Shown here: positions 1-7,794 of the stretch, piece by piece
Position numbering within the stretch: the stretch's first letter is position 1
Layout of the letters: every line of letters starts with the position of its first letter
Assembly: GCA_016791105.1 (NCBI GenBank)
Contig: JAEUNM010000127.1
Span: forward strand, 36,180 to 100,179
Length of the DNA: 64,000 bases
DNA from: Rhodocyclaceae bacterium
GTDB lineage: Bacteria > Pseudomonadota > Gammaproteobacteria > Burkholderiales > Rhodocyclaceae
Direction of reading: 5' to 3'
Notes under the pieces: model-generated
The model's input: the letters and a program-made list of their open reading frames with translations, nothing else
Told to the model about the DNA's origin: nothing
Databases searched by the model: none
Program-made: the position numbers and the translations under genes

Positions 1-27
1 ATGCTGGTTTGTCGTGGAACAGGTAAT

Positions 28-318
28 ATGAAACCGTCCATTGCCCTGGCTGCCCATCGCGAAGCCATTCGCCGTGTCGTGCAGTCGCACCGTGTCAGCA
101 ACGCGCGCGTATTCGGTTCCGTGATAACTGGCGAGGACAACGAGGGCAGTGATCTGGACATCCTGGTCGATCCCACGCCGGAAACCACCTTGTTCGACAT
201 TGGCGCAATCCGCCACGAGTTGCTGCAACTTCTGGGTGTGCCGGTGGATGTACTTACGCCCAATGCACTTCCCGAATCATTCCGCGCCACCGTCCTCGCG
301 CAGGCGGTGCCCGTATGA
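28..318 (+). CDS. MNT-domain nucleotidyltransferase (MntA-like antitoxin)
   Basis: A 96-residue minimal nucleotidyltransferase. The family signature is visible as FGSVITGEDNEGSDLDILVD, with the GS near residue 31 and the metal-binding SDLD about ten residues later. MntA proteins typically pair with a HEPN RNase (HepT) and neutralise it, in characterised cases by adding AMP to a tyrosine of the toxin. The ATG at 28 is preferred because AGG lies about 8 nt upstream; an ATG at position 1 is in frame, but the window edge hides its context. The stop overlaps the ATG of the HEPN gene (ATGA), the usual coupling of these pairs. The partner gene is interrupted, so this copy may be an orphan antitoxin. 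Confidence 0.8.
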   Translation: MKPSIALAAHREAIRRVVQSHRVSNARVFGSVITGEDNEGSDLDILVDPTPETTLFDIGAIRHELLQLLGVPVDVLTPNALPESFRATVLAQAVPV

Positions 319-680
319 GGCACCGCGGGCAGCGCCTGCTGGATTAGCTGTCTCACATCCTGGAGGCCATAAAGCGCATCGATCTTTATACGGCAGACAT
401 GGATGCCGAGGCCTTCCTGACGAATCGGATGGTCCAGGATGCCGTAGTCCGCAATATCGAAATCATCGGCGAAGCCAGCCACAATATCGAAACGCTCAGC
501 CCCGACTTTGCCGCCGCGCACCCGGAATTGCCCCTTGCGTTTGCTTACCAGATGCGAAATGCGGTGGCCCATGGTTATTTCAAGGTGGACTTGCAAATCG
601 TCTGGAACGCGATCCGAAACGAGCTTCCGCAACCGTCGCAGCGGGTGCGTGCGCTCATTGCCGATATGTCAGGATCGTAG
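315..680 (+). pseudogene. HepT-like HEPN toxin with a premature amber codon
   Basis: Reading from the ATG at 315 gives MRHRGQRLLD, then TAG at 345-347, then LSHILEAIKRID and an otherwise normal HEPN (DUF86/HepT) protein to 680. The residue lost is probably a tyrosine, since TAG is one change from TAC or TAT. The RNase signature R-x4-H-x-Y is intact as RNAVAHGY near the C-terminus. Translation could restart at ATG 399, giving a 93-residue product that lacks the first helix. It overlaps the upstream MNT gene by 4 nt, as in intact mntA-hepT operons. It is either a disarmed toxin, a shortened toxin made by reinitiation, or a sequencing error at one base. Confidence 0.7.
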
Positions 681-801
681 GTTGGGGTGAGCCTGCGAAC
701 CCCAACAATAGGAGTCGATCCGAGCCGCCCTTCTTCGGCCAGTTGTTCGCGCGCGAAGTTGTCTTGCGCCACAACGGCACGCAAGCCTTAATCCGCGCGA
801 C
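674..801. repeat. Dispersed repeat with GTTGGGGT/ACCCCAAC hairpin, copy A
   Basis: This stretch starts at the HEPN stop codon. It contains GTTGGGGT, ten intervening bases, then ACCCCAAC, a perfect 8-bp hairpin. The same sequence recurs with substitutions at 2665-2793. Weaker similarity continues beyond both copies, up to the DUF4325 gene here and up to the DUF4325 fragment in copy B. No gene is evident between 681 and 1033 apart from this repeat and the TTGACAA array. Confidence 0.7.
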
Positions 802-980
802 GTATGCGACGGTGGGGGCAAAGCGACGAATTTTGCTTCCGACGCCGGAAACGCTCGTTTCCGAGCAGGCTTGCATTTGAGATTCACCTCGTTTCGCCCG
901 TGGTTACCTTGCGCTAGCTTGGCAGTTGCGTTGACCTGAGCGTCGGCATCACGGCGCCACATGCTCCGCGCAGAGCCTGG

Positions 981-1030
981 TTGACAAACGCGCTGACGAT
1001 GTTGACAATGCTGACGACAAAGGTTGACAA
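981..1030 (+). promoter_or_regulatory. Triple TTGACAA direct repeat before the DUF4325 regulator
   Basis: TTGACAA occurs at 981-987, 1002-1008 and 1024-1030, with spacings of 21 and 22 bp, i.e. two helical turns. CTGACGA follows each of the first two copies (993-999 and 1011-1017). The last copy ends 3 nt before the ATG at 1034, where a ribosome-binding site would sit. The arrangement suggests an operator bound by the wHTH domain of the downstream protein on one face of the helix; this is inferred. Confidence 0.5.
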
Positions 1031-1033
1031 AAC

Positions 1034-2089
1034 ATGAGCAAAGTTCGAATCGGTGGCGAGGCGGTCCGCAAGTTCATCATCGAGAACATCGGGGCGCATC
1101 CTCGAGATATCGTGCGAGTTACCGCAGAGAAGTTTGGCTGTTCGCGCCAGGCCGTGCATAAGCACGTTCAGCGATTGATCGCGGAGGGCGCGGTCACCGA
1201 TGGCGGACAGACGCGGAATAAAACCTATCAACTCGCGCCCTTGGTCAAATGGAGCAAGAATTTCGAGCTAGCCGCGGGTCTGGCAGAGGATGCCGTCTGG
1301 AGGTCGGATATTGTTGAACGCCTTGAAAAGCTGCCCGAGAACGTGCTGCACATCTGGCACTACGGCTTTACCGAAATGTTCAACAATGTCATCGATCACT
1401 CCGGCGCGAGAATCGTCTCCGTGTTCCTGACAAAGACGGCGGCAGCGACAACGATAGACATCCTTGACGACGGCGTCGGCATCTTCAAGAAGATTAAGTC
1501 CGCTCTGGACCTTGCGGATGAACGCCACGCAGTGCTTGAGCTTGCGAAGGGGAAATTCACGACGGATCCTCGCAATCACTCCGGCGAAGGGATTTTCTTC
1601 ACGTCCCGCATGTTTGATGAGTTCGTCATTGCTTCCGGCGATGTGTTCTTCTCTCATCAGTTTGAAGAAACGGAAGACTGGATTCTGCAATTGAGTGCAA
1701 ACAGCGGAGGTACTTTGGTGAAGATGGTCCTCCACAACCACACTGCCAGGACCACGAAGAAGGTGTTCGACAAGTTTACTTCGGACGATGACTATGGATT
1801 CACTAAAACCGTCGTTCCCGTCGAGTTGATGCGCTATGGAGATGACAACCTCGTGTCTCGATCTCAGGCAAAACGCCTGCTTGCGCGTCTCGATCGATTC
1901 AAGACCGTCGTTCTTGACTTTTCGGGGGTTGCCTCGGTCGGGCAGGCGTTCGCCGATGAAGTGTTCCGTGTATTTCGATCCAGGAACCCCAATGTCGAGG
2001 TCGTTCCCATTCACGCCTCGTTGGAAGTGAAACGGATGATTACCCGCGCCGAATCGCTGGGCGCGGAGGGGGAACTTGGTGATACCTGA
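1034..2089 (+). CDS. wHTH - histidine-kinase-like ATPase - STAS-like (DUF4325) protein
   Basis: A 351-residue protein with three modules. Residues 1-70 form a winged HTH (CSRQAVHKHVQRLIAEGAV). Residues about 105-245 form a GHKL ATP-binding domain, with an N-box (EMFNNVIDHSG), G1 (DDGVGIF) and a GEGIFFTSRMFD G2 loop. Residues about 265-345 are a DUF4325/STAS-like domain (VVLDFSGVASVGQAFADEV). There is no phospho-acceptor histidine domain, so it is not a classical sensor kinase. The fold combination resembles anti-sigma kinase plus STAS partner logic joined to a DNA-binding head. The last third is duplicated as a fragment at 2914-3112. The target is unknown; autoregulation through the TTGACAA array is plausible. 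Confidence 0.75.
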   Translation: MSKVRIGGEAVRKFIIENIGAHPRDIVRVTAEKFGCSRQAVHKHVQRLIAEGAVTDGGQTRNKTYQLAPLVKWSKNFELAAGLAEDAVWRSDIVERLEKLPENVLHIWHYGFTEMFNNVIDHSGARIVSVFLTKTAAATTIDILDDGVGIFKKIKSALDLADERHAVLELAKGKFTTDPRNHSGEGIFFTSRMFDEFVIASGDVFFSHQFEETEDWILQLSANSGGTLVKMVLHNHTARTTKKVFDKFTSDDDYGFTKTVVPVELMRYGDDNLVSRSQAKRLLARLDRFKTVVLDFSGVASVGQAFADEVFRVFRSRNPNVEVVPIHASLEVKRMITRAESLGAEGELGDT

Positions 2090-2262
2090 CGCAAAACTGA
2101 CCGACGTTCCGGGAGTGCAGTAATGCACTTTCCGCTGCAAGCCGAAATAGCCTGTTCCGGGCAAGGTCTTGGCAGGTGGCTCGCTGTGACGCCTACTTCC
2201 CGGCCGTATCTCGGGGAATCGCCATCCTCTTTCTTTGTCGGCCCATTATCTAATTTCATATA

Positions 2263-2568
2263 ATGAAAACGGTGGCAATTGTTATATCGGCAGGGCTTCT
2301 GCTTTACGCCTTTCTCTTTTGGCAGTCGGTGCAACGGATCGACAATTTCTGTGCAAGCGTTGATGAAACGACCCAGGTGGGCGAATTGCAGCGCCTGGCC
2401 GATTTGGCTGGCGTAGACCTGCGTGGTCCGCGTGTCATTACGGCATCCTCAGGGGAGACGTATGTGTTTGCAATCGCTGCAAGTGGATTCACTGTCGGCG
2501 AGTACGCATGCCGTGTACGTGCAAATTCGATGTCGGGCGCGGTTTCTCAAAAGCGCGTTGGGTATTAG
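2263..2568 (+). CDS. Small membrane-anchored hypothetical protein
   Basis: A 101-residue protein with one N-terminal hydrophobic segment (residues about 3-20, VAIVISAGLLLYAFLFW), which would act as a membrane anchor or uncleaved signal. The soluble part of about 80 residues contains two cysteines. No family is recognised. No convincing ribosome-binding site precedes the ATG. It lies between the regulator gene and its partial copy and could be a passenger of that duplicated segment. Confidence 0.45.
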   Translation: MKTVAIVISAGLLLYAFLFWQSVQRIDNFCASVDETTQVGELQRLADLAGVDLRGPRVITASSGETYVFAIAASGFTVGEYACRVRANSMSGAVSQKRVGY

Positions 2569-2664
2569 TGCCTACAAGAATTGTCACGCGAAAACTTCGC
2601 AACAACACTGCTCGCCAAATTTTCCTTGTCGGGTGTCGTGGGCTTGGTTGGCCATTAAATAAGC

Positions 2665-2793
2665 ATCGTAGGTTGGGGTGAGCTTGCGAACCCCAACAAT
2701 GGGTGCTGGTCTGAGCGTCCCATCTTCCGCCAGTTCGTCGCGCTCGGTATTGCCTTGCTTCGCAAGGGCAGGCACACCTGAATCCGCACGACC
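2665..2793. repeat. Dispersed repeat with GTTGGGGT/ACCCCAAC hairpin, copy B
   Basis: Second copy of the 674-801 sequence, with the same 8-bp hairpin (GTTGGGGT to ACCCCAAC). It is followed by loosely similar DNA and then, at about 2914, by the truncated DUF4325 copy. The repeat and gene fragment together look like a decayed second copy of the segment at 674-2089. The interval 2569-2913 holds nothing else recognisable. Confidence 0.7.
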
Positions 2794-2913
2794 CTTCCGT
2801 CCAAAGGAGGTATTTGGTACCCGACGTCGAAAAAGCTCCGCTCGGATCGAGCTTGCCTTTGAAAAACGGCTCGCACGGCCCCTCGTTTCGCTTGTTTCGT
2901 TGCCTGTGCTTGG

Positions 2914-3112
2914 TCGTTGCGTCGATCGATTCAAGACCGCGGTCCTCGACTTCGCCGGAATTGCCTCGGTCGGGCAGGCGTTCGCCGATGAAGTGCTCCG
3001 TGTATTTCGATCCAGGAACCCCAATGTCGAGGTTGTTTCAATTCAGGCCTCGTCGGAAGTGAAACGGATGATTACCCGCCCCGAAGCGCTCGGCGCGGAG
3101 GGGGCGGGCTGA
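2914..3112 (+). pseudogene. Truncated DUF4325 (STAS-like) domain copy
   Basis: From about 2914 to the TGA at 3110-3112 the DNA closely matches the last 190 or so bases of the 1034-2089 gene. The encoded RFKTAVLDFAGIASVGQAF corresponds to RFKTVVLDFSGVASVGQAF in the full protein, and both end near GAEG. The wHTH and ATPase modules are missing; instead the fragment is joined directly to DNA resembling the 5' flank of the full gene. An open frame continues upstream from 2678, but nothing recognisable precedes the junction. This is most likely a deletion derivative of a duplicated copy. Confidence 0.75.
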
Positions 3113-3450
3113 TACCTGACACAAATCCGGGGCCGGCAATCGCGGGTGAGCGTAAGGTATTTTGCGCCGCAGGCCGAAAACTCTCAATCGGGAGCACGCT
3201 GTTGGCGATTGCTTCGTTATACATGGGTATGGCGCTGCGTCCGCCGTTATGGACTTTACGCCGCGCGCCCAAAGGCGAGCGGGGCTGGGTGCAATTAGTC
3301 CATTGGCGCCTTGAACTTGCATCGGGGAGCGGGATGGCATCGGAGTGCATCGTTCATCTGCCGGGGAAGAACAATATCGACAGTTTCCCCATGATCTGGC
3401 GGCGCCAAAATGCGCGCTGAGTGGCGGCATTAGTCTGTCGTCAGGCGGGC
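3113..3450. other. Non-coding interval
   Basis: No supported gene. A 72-codon open frame at 3202-3420 has no ribosome-binding site or family resemblance. A short hairpin, GCGGGCT-CA-AGCCCGC (3445-3460), overlaps the stop codon of the kinase gene. It could act as a weak terminator for the minus-strand two-component operon, but no T-run follows it. Confidence 0.4.
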
Positions 3451-4803
3451 TCAAGCCCGCTGCAGCACAAGTCGTACCTGCAGGCCGCCTTCCGGGCGAT
3501 TGCTGAAATTGAGTCCGGCGCGGTGCAAGGTGGCGATGCGCCGCACGATGGAAAGCCCCAGCCCCACGCCCGGCGCTTGCTGCGGGGCGAGGCGCAAAAA
3601 GCGCTCGCCCAGGCGTGCGAGCTGTTCCGGTGCGACGCCGGGGCCGCTGTCCTCAACACCGAGGCACACGTTGTCGGATTCCACTTCCAGCGTCACAGAT
3701 ACGCGCCCGCCGCGCGGGCTGTAGCGGATGGCGTTGTCGATCAGGTTGCGCGCCAGGATGGACAGCAGTTCGCCCTGCGCGCGCACAGGGCATTGCGGCG
3801 GCGCGCTCAAGTCCAGTTCCACGCCTGCGGCCAGCGCGTGCGGGGCCAGATCGGCGCACAGATTTTGCAGCAGGCTGGTCGCATCGGTGTCCTGCAGGGC
3901 CGGCACGGCGTGGGCTTCCAGGCGCGCCAGAGTGAGCAATTGTTCCACCAGGTGGGTCATGCGCTGCTGCGCCTGCAGGCATTTATCCAGTGCTTCGCGC
4001 CGCGCCGCGCCGTCGGGCGCAAGCTGCGCGGCCTGCACCTGGGCCTGCAGGGCGGCGAGCGGGGTGCGCAATTCGTGCGCCGCATCGGCCGTGAAACGGC
4101 GTTCGTTCTGCAAGGTGGCATCCACGCGCTCGAACAATTCGTTCAGCGCCGCGACCACCGGCTCCAGTTCTCGCGGCGTGTCGGGCAATTCCAGGGCGGT
4201 GAGGCGGCGCGGCGTGCGCGCATCCACCGCCGCGGTAAGCCGGCGCAACGGCGCCAGCGCGCGGCGCACGGCGAAGCCCAAGGTCGCGGCCAGCACCACC
4301 CCGCCTGCCGCCAGCGGCAATAGCGCGTGGCGCGCCACTTCTTCGGCCAGTTCGTCGCGCACGGCGTGATCTTGCGCCAGGATGGCGCGCATGCCGGAAT
4401 CCACATTGGTTTCGGCATATAGCCGCCACTCGCGGCCGTCCCAGTGGGCGTCGCCATAGCCGTCGGCGGGGGCCGGCAGTGCCGCATCGGGGGCGCCGAA
4501 GGATTTGATCTGCAGATGCGGCGTGCCCACGCCACGCAGGTGCCAAACCTGGAACAACAGTTTGGATTGATACTTATGCACGGCGGTGCTGAGTTCCATA
4601 CGCGCCGCATCGGGCGAACGTTCCGCCACGCCAAGCAGGGTTTGCGCGAGCTGGGCGAGTTGGGCGTCGAATAATTCGTCCGCCTCGGTAACCGCCTGCC
4701 ACCAGGCCACCATGGCCAGCAGCCCGCCGCCGGCCAGCATGAGGGCCAGCACCAGCAGAGTGAGGCGCGCATTGAGCGAGCGCGGCCATGCGCTCGAGCG
4801 CAT
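3451..4803 (-). CDS. Sensor histidine kinase (QseC/TctE-like)
   Basis: A 450-residue membrane sensor kinase. TM1 is at about residues 13-35, a periplasmic sensor at about 36-158 and TM2 at about 160-180. A HAMP-like linker follows, then the dimerisation helix with the phospho-acceptor H243 (FTADAAHELRTPLA) and a GHKL domain with N-box NLIDNAIRYSPRGG and G1 box EDSGPGV. The start at 4803 is chosen because it sits 2 nt after the response-regulator stop and makes TM1 the true N-terminus; the open frame runs on upstream but lies inside the regulator gene. It would phosphorylate the adjacent OmpR-type regulator. The signal is unknown. Confidence 0.88.
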   Translation of the reverse strand: MRSSAWPRSLNARLTLLVLALMLAGGGLLAMVAWWQAVTEADELFDAQLAQLAQTLLGVAERSPDAARMELSTAVHKYQSKLLFQVWHLRGVGTPHLQIKSFGAPDAALPAPADGYGDAHWDGREWRLYAETNVDSGMRAILAQDHAVRDELAEEVARHALLPLAAGGVVLAATLGFAVRRALAPLRRLTAAVDARTPRRLTALELPDTPRELEPVVAALNELFERVDATLQNERRFTADAAHELRTPLAALQAQVQAAQLAPDGAARREALDKCLQAQQRMTHLVEQLLTLARLEAHAVPALQDTDATSLLQNLCADLAPHALAAGVELDLSAPPQCPVRAQGELLSILARNLIDNAIRYSPRGGRVSVTLEVESDNVCLGVEDSGPGVAPEQLARLGERFLRLAPQQAPGVGLGLSIVRRIATLHRAGLNFSNRPEGGLQVRLVLQRA

Positions 4804-4805
4804 GC

Positions 4806-5474
4806 TTAGTGGGCCGGGGCGCGTTCGATCATGTAGCCCACGCCGCGCAAGGTGCGTATCAGGTCGGCGCCGAGCTTGCGCCGCAAATGGTGGATGTGCA
4901 CTTCCACCGTATTGCTTTCCGCGCCGCCTTCCCAGCCATACATGCCGGCTTCGAGCTGGCTGCGCGTGAGGGCGCGGCCGGCTTGGGTCATGAGGGTTTC
5001 CAGCAGGGCGAATTCGCGTGCAGACAGTTCCACCAGGTTGCCGTCGCGGCGCACGGTGCGTGCGGCCGGATCGAGTTCCACGCCGCCTATGCACAGCACC
5101 GGCGCGGCGATGCCCTGCGCGCGGCGCACCAGCGCGCGCAGGCGGGCGGCCAGTTCTTCGATGTCGGCGGGCTTGACCAGATAGTCGTCGGCGCCGGCAT
5201 CGAGGCCGCTAATCTTGTCCTGCAGCGTATCGCGCGCGGTCAGCACGAGTACGGGCGTGCGGTCGCCACGCGCGCGCATGCCGCGCAACACGTCCAGGCC
5301 GGACAGGCGCGGCAGGCCCAGGTCGAGCACCGTGACGTCGAAACGCTCGGCGCGCAGCGCGGTGCGCGCGGCTTCGCCGTCACGCACCCAATCCACCGTC
5401 GACCCCAGGTGCATGAGCCCGCTGCGCAGGCCATCTCCCAATAATTCGTCATCTTCCACCAACAATACGCGCAT
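4806..5474 (-). CDS. OmpR-family response regulator (QseB/PmrA/TctD-like)
   Basis: A 222-residue response regulator. The receiver (1-120) has the acidic pair VEDDE, phospho-acceptor D51 (VTVLDLGLPR) and a KP motif (DDYLVKPAD). The C-terminal winged helix ends with the family motif VEVHIHHLRRKLGADLIRTL and GVGYMIE. It is the first gene of a two-gene operon with the sensor kinase, 2 nt apart. A CTTAAC-N5-CTTAAG box 46-62 bp upstream of the start fits binding sites of the PmrA/QseB subfamily and suggests autoregulation. The exact orthologue cannot be settled from sequence alone. Confidence 0.9.
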   Translation of the reverse strand: MRVLLVEDDELLGDGLRSGLMHLGSTVDWVRDGEAARTALRAERFDVTVLDLGLPRLSGLDVLRGMRARGDRTPVLVLTARDTLQDKISGLDAGADDYLVKPADIEELAARLRALVRRAQGIAAPVLCIGGVELDPAARTVRRDGNLVELSAREFALLETLMTQAGRALTRSQLEAGMYGWEGGAESNTVEVHIHHLRRKLGADLIRTLRGVGYMIERAPAH

Positions 5475-5811
5475 ATCCCCGGACCCGGACTTTACCTCAG
5501 GATAGTGTGCGGGTTGCGGCTTAACGCGCGCTTAAGGAAGTTGCCGTGGCGGTGACAGGGATTTCGTGCCCTGCCCAACCGGCACTCGTCGAGTTGTGGT
5601 GCATTAAACTCAGGAGGCGGAATGTCTGTGCGCTGCGGGCGGGGACAGGAGCATGTTTGCCCATGTGACGAGCAGGCGCTGCGTTCCCGAAAACCCGGGC
5701 GGCTCCCTGCCGGGCGGAATCGGGCGCGCAGGAGCGTGCGCGCTGCCCGGTCTTATGCCGGTCCAGCCATTGCGGCGCCAATTGACGCAGGCGTGATGGG
5801 CCGCCACGGTC
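5475..5811. other. Intergenic region with the two-component promoter
   Basis: No gene is supported. It contains the PmrA/QseB-type box at 5520-5536. The remainder is GC-rich and without recognisable structure; open frames here lack ribosome-binding sites and family resemblance. Confidence 0.4.
5520..5536 (-). promoter_or_regulatory. PmrA/QseB-type box upstream of the response regulator
   Basis: Plus strand reads CTTAAC-GCGCG-CTTAAG; minus strand reads CTTAAG-N5-GTTAAG. Two hexamers with a 5-nt gap match the direct-repeat geometry known for PmrA and QseB sites (YTTAAK-N5-YTTAAK). It lies 46 bp upstream of the regulator ATG, a sensible place for autoactivation. Confidence 0.55.
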
Positions 5812-6171
5812 TTATTCGGGCCGCGGGTCCAGCGGGCTGCGCAACAGGGCGTCCATCAGGTCGCGAATGTTGTGCCAGGGCGGGGCGCCGCAGCGGGTGA
5901 TCGGATCGGGCTGCAGTGCGCCGCCAGCGTCGTGAAAATGATTGGGCGCGGTTTCAAGCTCGCCGTGGCAGGGCGCGGTGTCTATGCATAACTCCGCGTC
6001 GCCCCATGTCCAGCGCAAACAATAGGCATCCGCCGCGGCGTAGCGGATTTCCAGCGCCACGCCATTTTGCAGGCGCGCGAGCAGGGCATCCTGGCGCAGT
6101 TCCAGTGGCGCGGTAAGCGCGCCGGCATAGTGCTCGGCGATGGCGGCGTGCAGTTCGAGGTGCAGGCTCAT
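5812..6171 (-). CDS. Conserved small protein, possibly TumE-family toxin
   Basis: A 119-residue protein. The segment IDTAPCHGELETAPNHFHD, followed by a block ending in an amphipathic helix (NIRDLMDALL), recalls the TumE/DUF6516 toxin family, whose members carry a DNAPHH...PHH.H motif, but the match is partial. Its ATG overlaps the stop of the upstream 89-residue gene (ATGA), the coupled pairing expected of a toxin-antitoxin module. It lies directly after nosL on the same strand and could instead be an uncharacterised nos-operon passenger. Confidence 0.5.
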   Translation of the reverse strand: MSLHLELHAAIAEHYAGALTAPLELRQDALLARLQNGVALEIRYAAADAYCLRWTWGDAELCIDTAPCHGELETAPNHFHDAGGALQPDPITRCGAPPWHNIRDLMDALLRSPLDPRPE

Positions 6172-6437
6172 CGATTCACCTCGCGCAGGCGTTCGGCCAG
6201 CACTTCGCGCACCTGATCGCGCGTGTCGGCCAGCACCCGCGCCGCCAGATAGCGCTCGTAGGCCGGGTGTTCAGGCAACTCGCCAGACTGTATGCGCGCC
6301 AGCAACTCGGCTTCGCCGGCAACGCCAAAACCGGCAAGTATCCGATCGCGGCTTAGCCTCAGTTCATACATGAGGCCGGAAAGGCGCTGGATTTCCACCG
6401 CCGTGGCAGCTTCCATGGAATTGTAAAAGTCGCTCAT
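6168..6437 (-). CDS. Small helical protein, partner of the TumE-like gene
   Basis: An 89-residue, largely helical, charged protein (MSDFYNSMEAATAVEIQRLS...). No domain is recognised. It overlaps the next gene by 4 nt and begins 9 nt after the nosL stop, so it is probably co-transcribed with the nos genes or with its partner. If the downstream gene is a TumE-like toxin, this would be the antitoxin; that role is inferred from position only. A GGAG-like ribosome-binding site (AGGAGC) precedes the ATG. Confidence 0.5.
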   Translation of the reverse strand: MSDFYNSMEAATAVEIQRLSGLMYELRLSRDRILAGFGVAGEAELLARIQSGELPEHPAYERYLAARVLADTRDQVREVLAERLREVNR

Positions 6438-6446
6438 CGATGCTCC

Positions 6447-6971
6447 TTACATTTTCTGGTCTTTGATGACGCCGCCATCGAGTTCGGCCATTTCCGGCTT
6501 GACGTCGGCGAATTTGAGCAGGCGCCCGCCGTGGGCCTTGATGAATTCCTGGGCAGCGGCTTCGCTGGCGAAGGATGCGAAGGTGGGCCCCATGGAGCCG
6601 CGCATGTCCGAGCCGGCCACATAGACGGCCTGACGCGCATCTATCCAGTTGCCCTGTGGTTCGTCCCACCTGGCTTTACCCATGTCCTGCACGTACAGCG
6701 CCGTGACGCGGCGCGCCTGCTCGGGCTTCAGATAAACGGAAAACATTTCGACCGTGTCGCAGAAATAATCCGGCTTCGCCACGCCTGCATAATGGATTTG
6801 CGCCTTGGGACCGGGGAAATTGGCGAGCAGCATGCCGTCGAGCACGCAGGCCGTGGTTTTGTCGAAATCCACCGCAGCGGCGCTGCTGCCGTCCTGTTTG
6901 TCGCCGCAGCCGGCGAGCAGGGTGGCGGCTAGCAGGCTGGCCAGCAGGGGTGGAAGGCGGGTAAATGTCAT
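6447..6971 (-). CDS. nosL: NosL copper lipoprotein
   Basis: A 174-residue lipoprotein with a lipobox LLAGC (C22). The downstream domain includes an MFSVYLKPEQARRVTALYVQDMG segment and methionine-rich stretches (MRGSMG) of the NosL family. NosL is an outer-leaflet or periplasmic Cu(I) chaperone that supplies copper for the CuZ centre of N2O reductase. The ATG at 6971 overlaps the nosY stop by 4 nt. It is the last nos gene here; two small unrelated genes follow. Confidence 0.88.
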   Translation of the reverse strand: MTFTRLPPLLASLLAATLLAGCGDKQDGSSAAAVDFDKTTACVLDGMLLANFPGPKAQIHYAGVAKPDYFCDTVEMFSVYLKPEQARRVTALYVQDMGKARWDEPQGNWIDARQAVYVAGSDMRGSMGPTFASFASEAAAQEFIKAHGGRLLKFADVKPEMAELDGGVIKDQKM

Positions 6972-7789
6972 CGCTTGAATCTCCATGCAGCGAGCGCCAG
7001 GGGGGCGACGATCCAGGCGCACATGATGAGGCCCAGTTTCCAGGGCGCAGCCAGACCTTCGGGGAAAACCGTGGCCAGGCCGTACAGGGTGCGCACCTGA
7101 TCGAGGCTGAATATGTTCAGCACGCGGAACACGTCGGCCGGGTTGAGCAGCATGAGCCACGGGAAGATTTCGCCGCCGTACTGGCCGCCGGTGAGTACCA
7201 GCGCGCCCAGTAAAAGCAGATCGAATACCAGCACGAAAAAGAACCACAGCGCCAGGGCAAGGCCGGAGGCGCGCGTGCGGTCCGGCGCGAATACCGACAC
7301 CATCACCGCCAGACTAAGAAAGGACAGCCCCAGCAGCAGCGCGCTCACCATGAACCCGGCATAGTGGAACAATGCGCTCGTATCGAGTTTCACGGCCAGC
7401 AGTACGCCTACCAGACCAAAGCCGGCGATGGTGGAAAACGCCAGCGCGGCGGCCAGTCCGCAGTATTTGCCCAACAGCAGTTCCAGGCGGGTGATGGGCA
7501 GCGACAGCAACAGATCGAGCGATCCGCGCTCGCGCTCGCCGACGATGGCGTCAAACCCCAAAATCAGCGCGATGAGCGGAATGAGATAAATGGCCAGACT
7601 GACCAAGGACGCGATGGTGACGTCTATGGACTGAAAACCGATCACGCCTTGCTGTGCGGCACCGAAATAAGCGATCACGAGCGCGAACGCGGTAAATACC
7701 AGCGCCACCGCGAGCACCCAGCGGTTGCGCAGGCGGTCCCAGAACTCTTTGGCCGCGATGGTGGCGATCTGATGCGGTTCGACGTTCAT
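6968..7789 (-). CDS. nosY: NosY, ABC permease for nitrous oxide reductase maturation
   Basis: A 273-residue, six-segment membrane protein. The GERERGSLDLLLSLPITRLELLLGKY motif between TM2 and TM3 is typical of ABC-2 permeases of the NosY type. NosY pairs with the ATPase NosF and the periplasmic NosD to deliver sulfur or copper for CuZ assembly. The start MNVEPHQIATIAAKEFWDRL is chosen over a longer reading that would lie inside nosF. It begins 5 nt after the nosF stop and its end overlaps nosL. Confidence 0.9.
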   Translation of the reverse strand: MNVEPHQIATIAAKEFWDRLRNRWVLAVALVFTAFALVIAYFGAAQQGVIGFQSIDVTIASLVSLAIYLIPLIALILGFDAIVGERERGSLDLLLSLPITRLELLLGKYCGLAAALAFSTIAGFGLVGVLLAVKLDTSALFHYAGFMVSALLLGLSFLSLAVMVSVFAPDRTRASGLALALWFFFVLVFDLLLLGALVLTGGQYGGEIFPWLMLLNPADVFRVLNIFSLDQVRTLYGLATVFPEGLAAPWKLGLIMCAWIVAPLALAAWRFKR

Positions 7790-7794
7790 TGCGC

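Noticed and set aside
1034..2089. Classical sensor histidine kinase reading of the wHTH-ATPase gene
   Set aside because: No phospho-acceptor histidine domain or membrane segment; the STAS-like C-terminus points to a different mechanism.
3202..3420. 72-codon plus-strand open frame before the two-component system
   Set aside because: No ribosome-binding site, no family resemblance; probably chance in GC-rich DNA.
4788..5444. Long plus-strand open frame opposite the response regulator
   Set aside because: Antisense shadow of a well-supported gene; low-complexity Ala/Arg/Gly/Gln composition.
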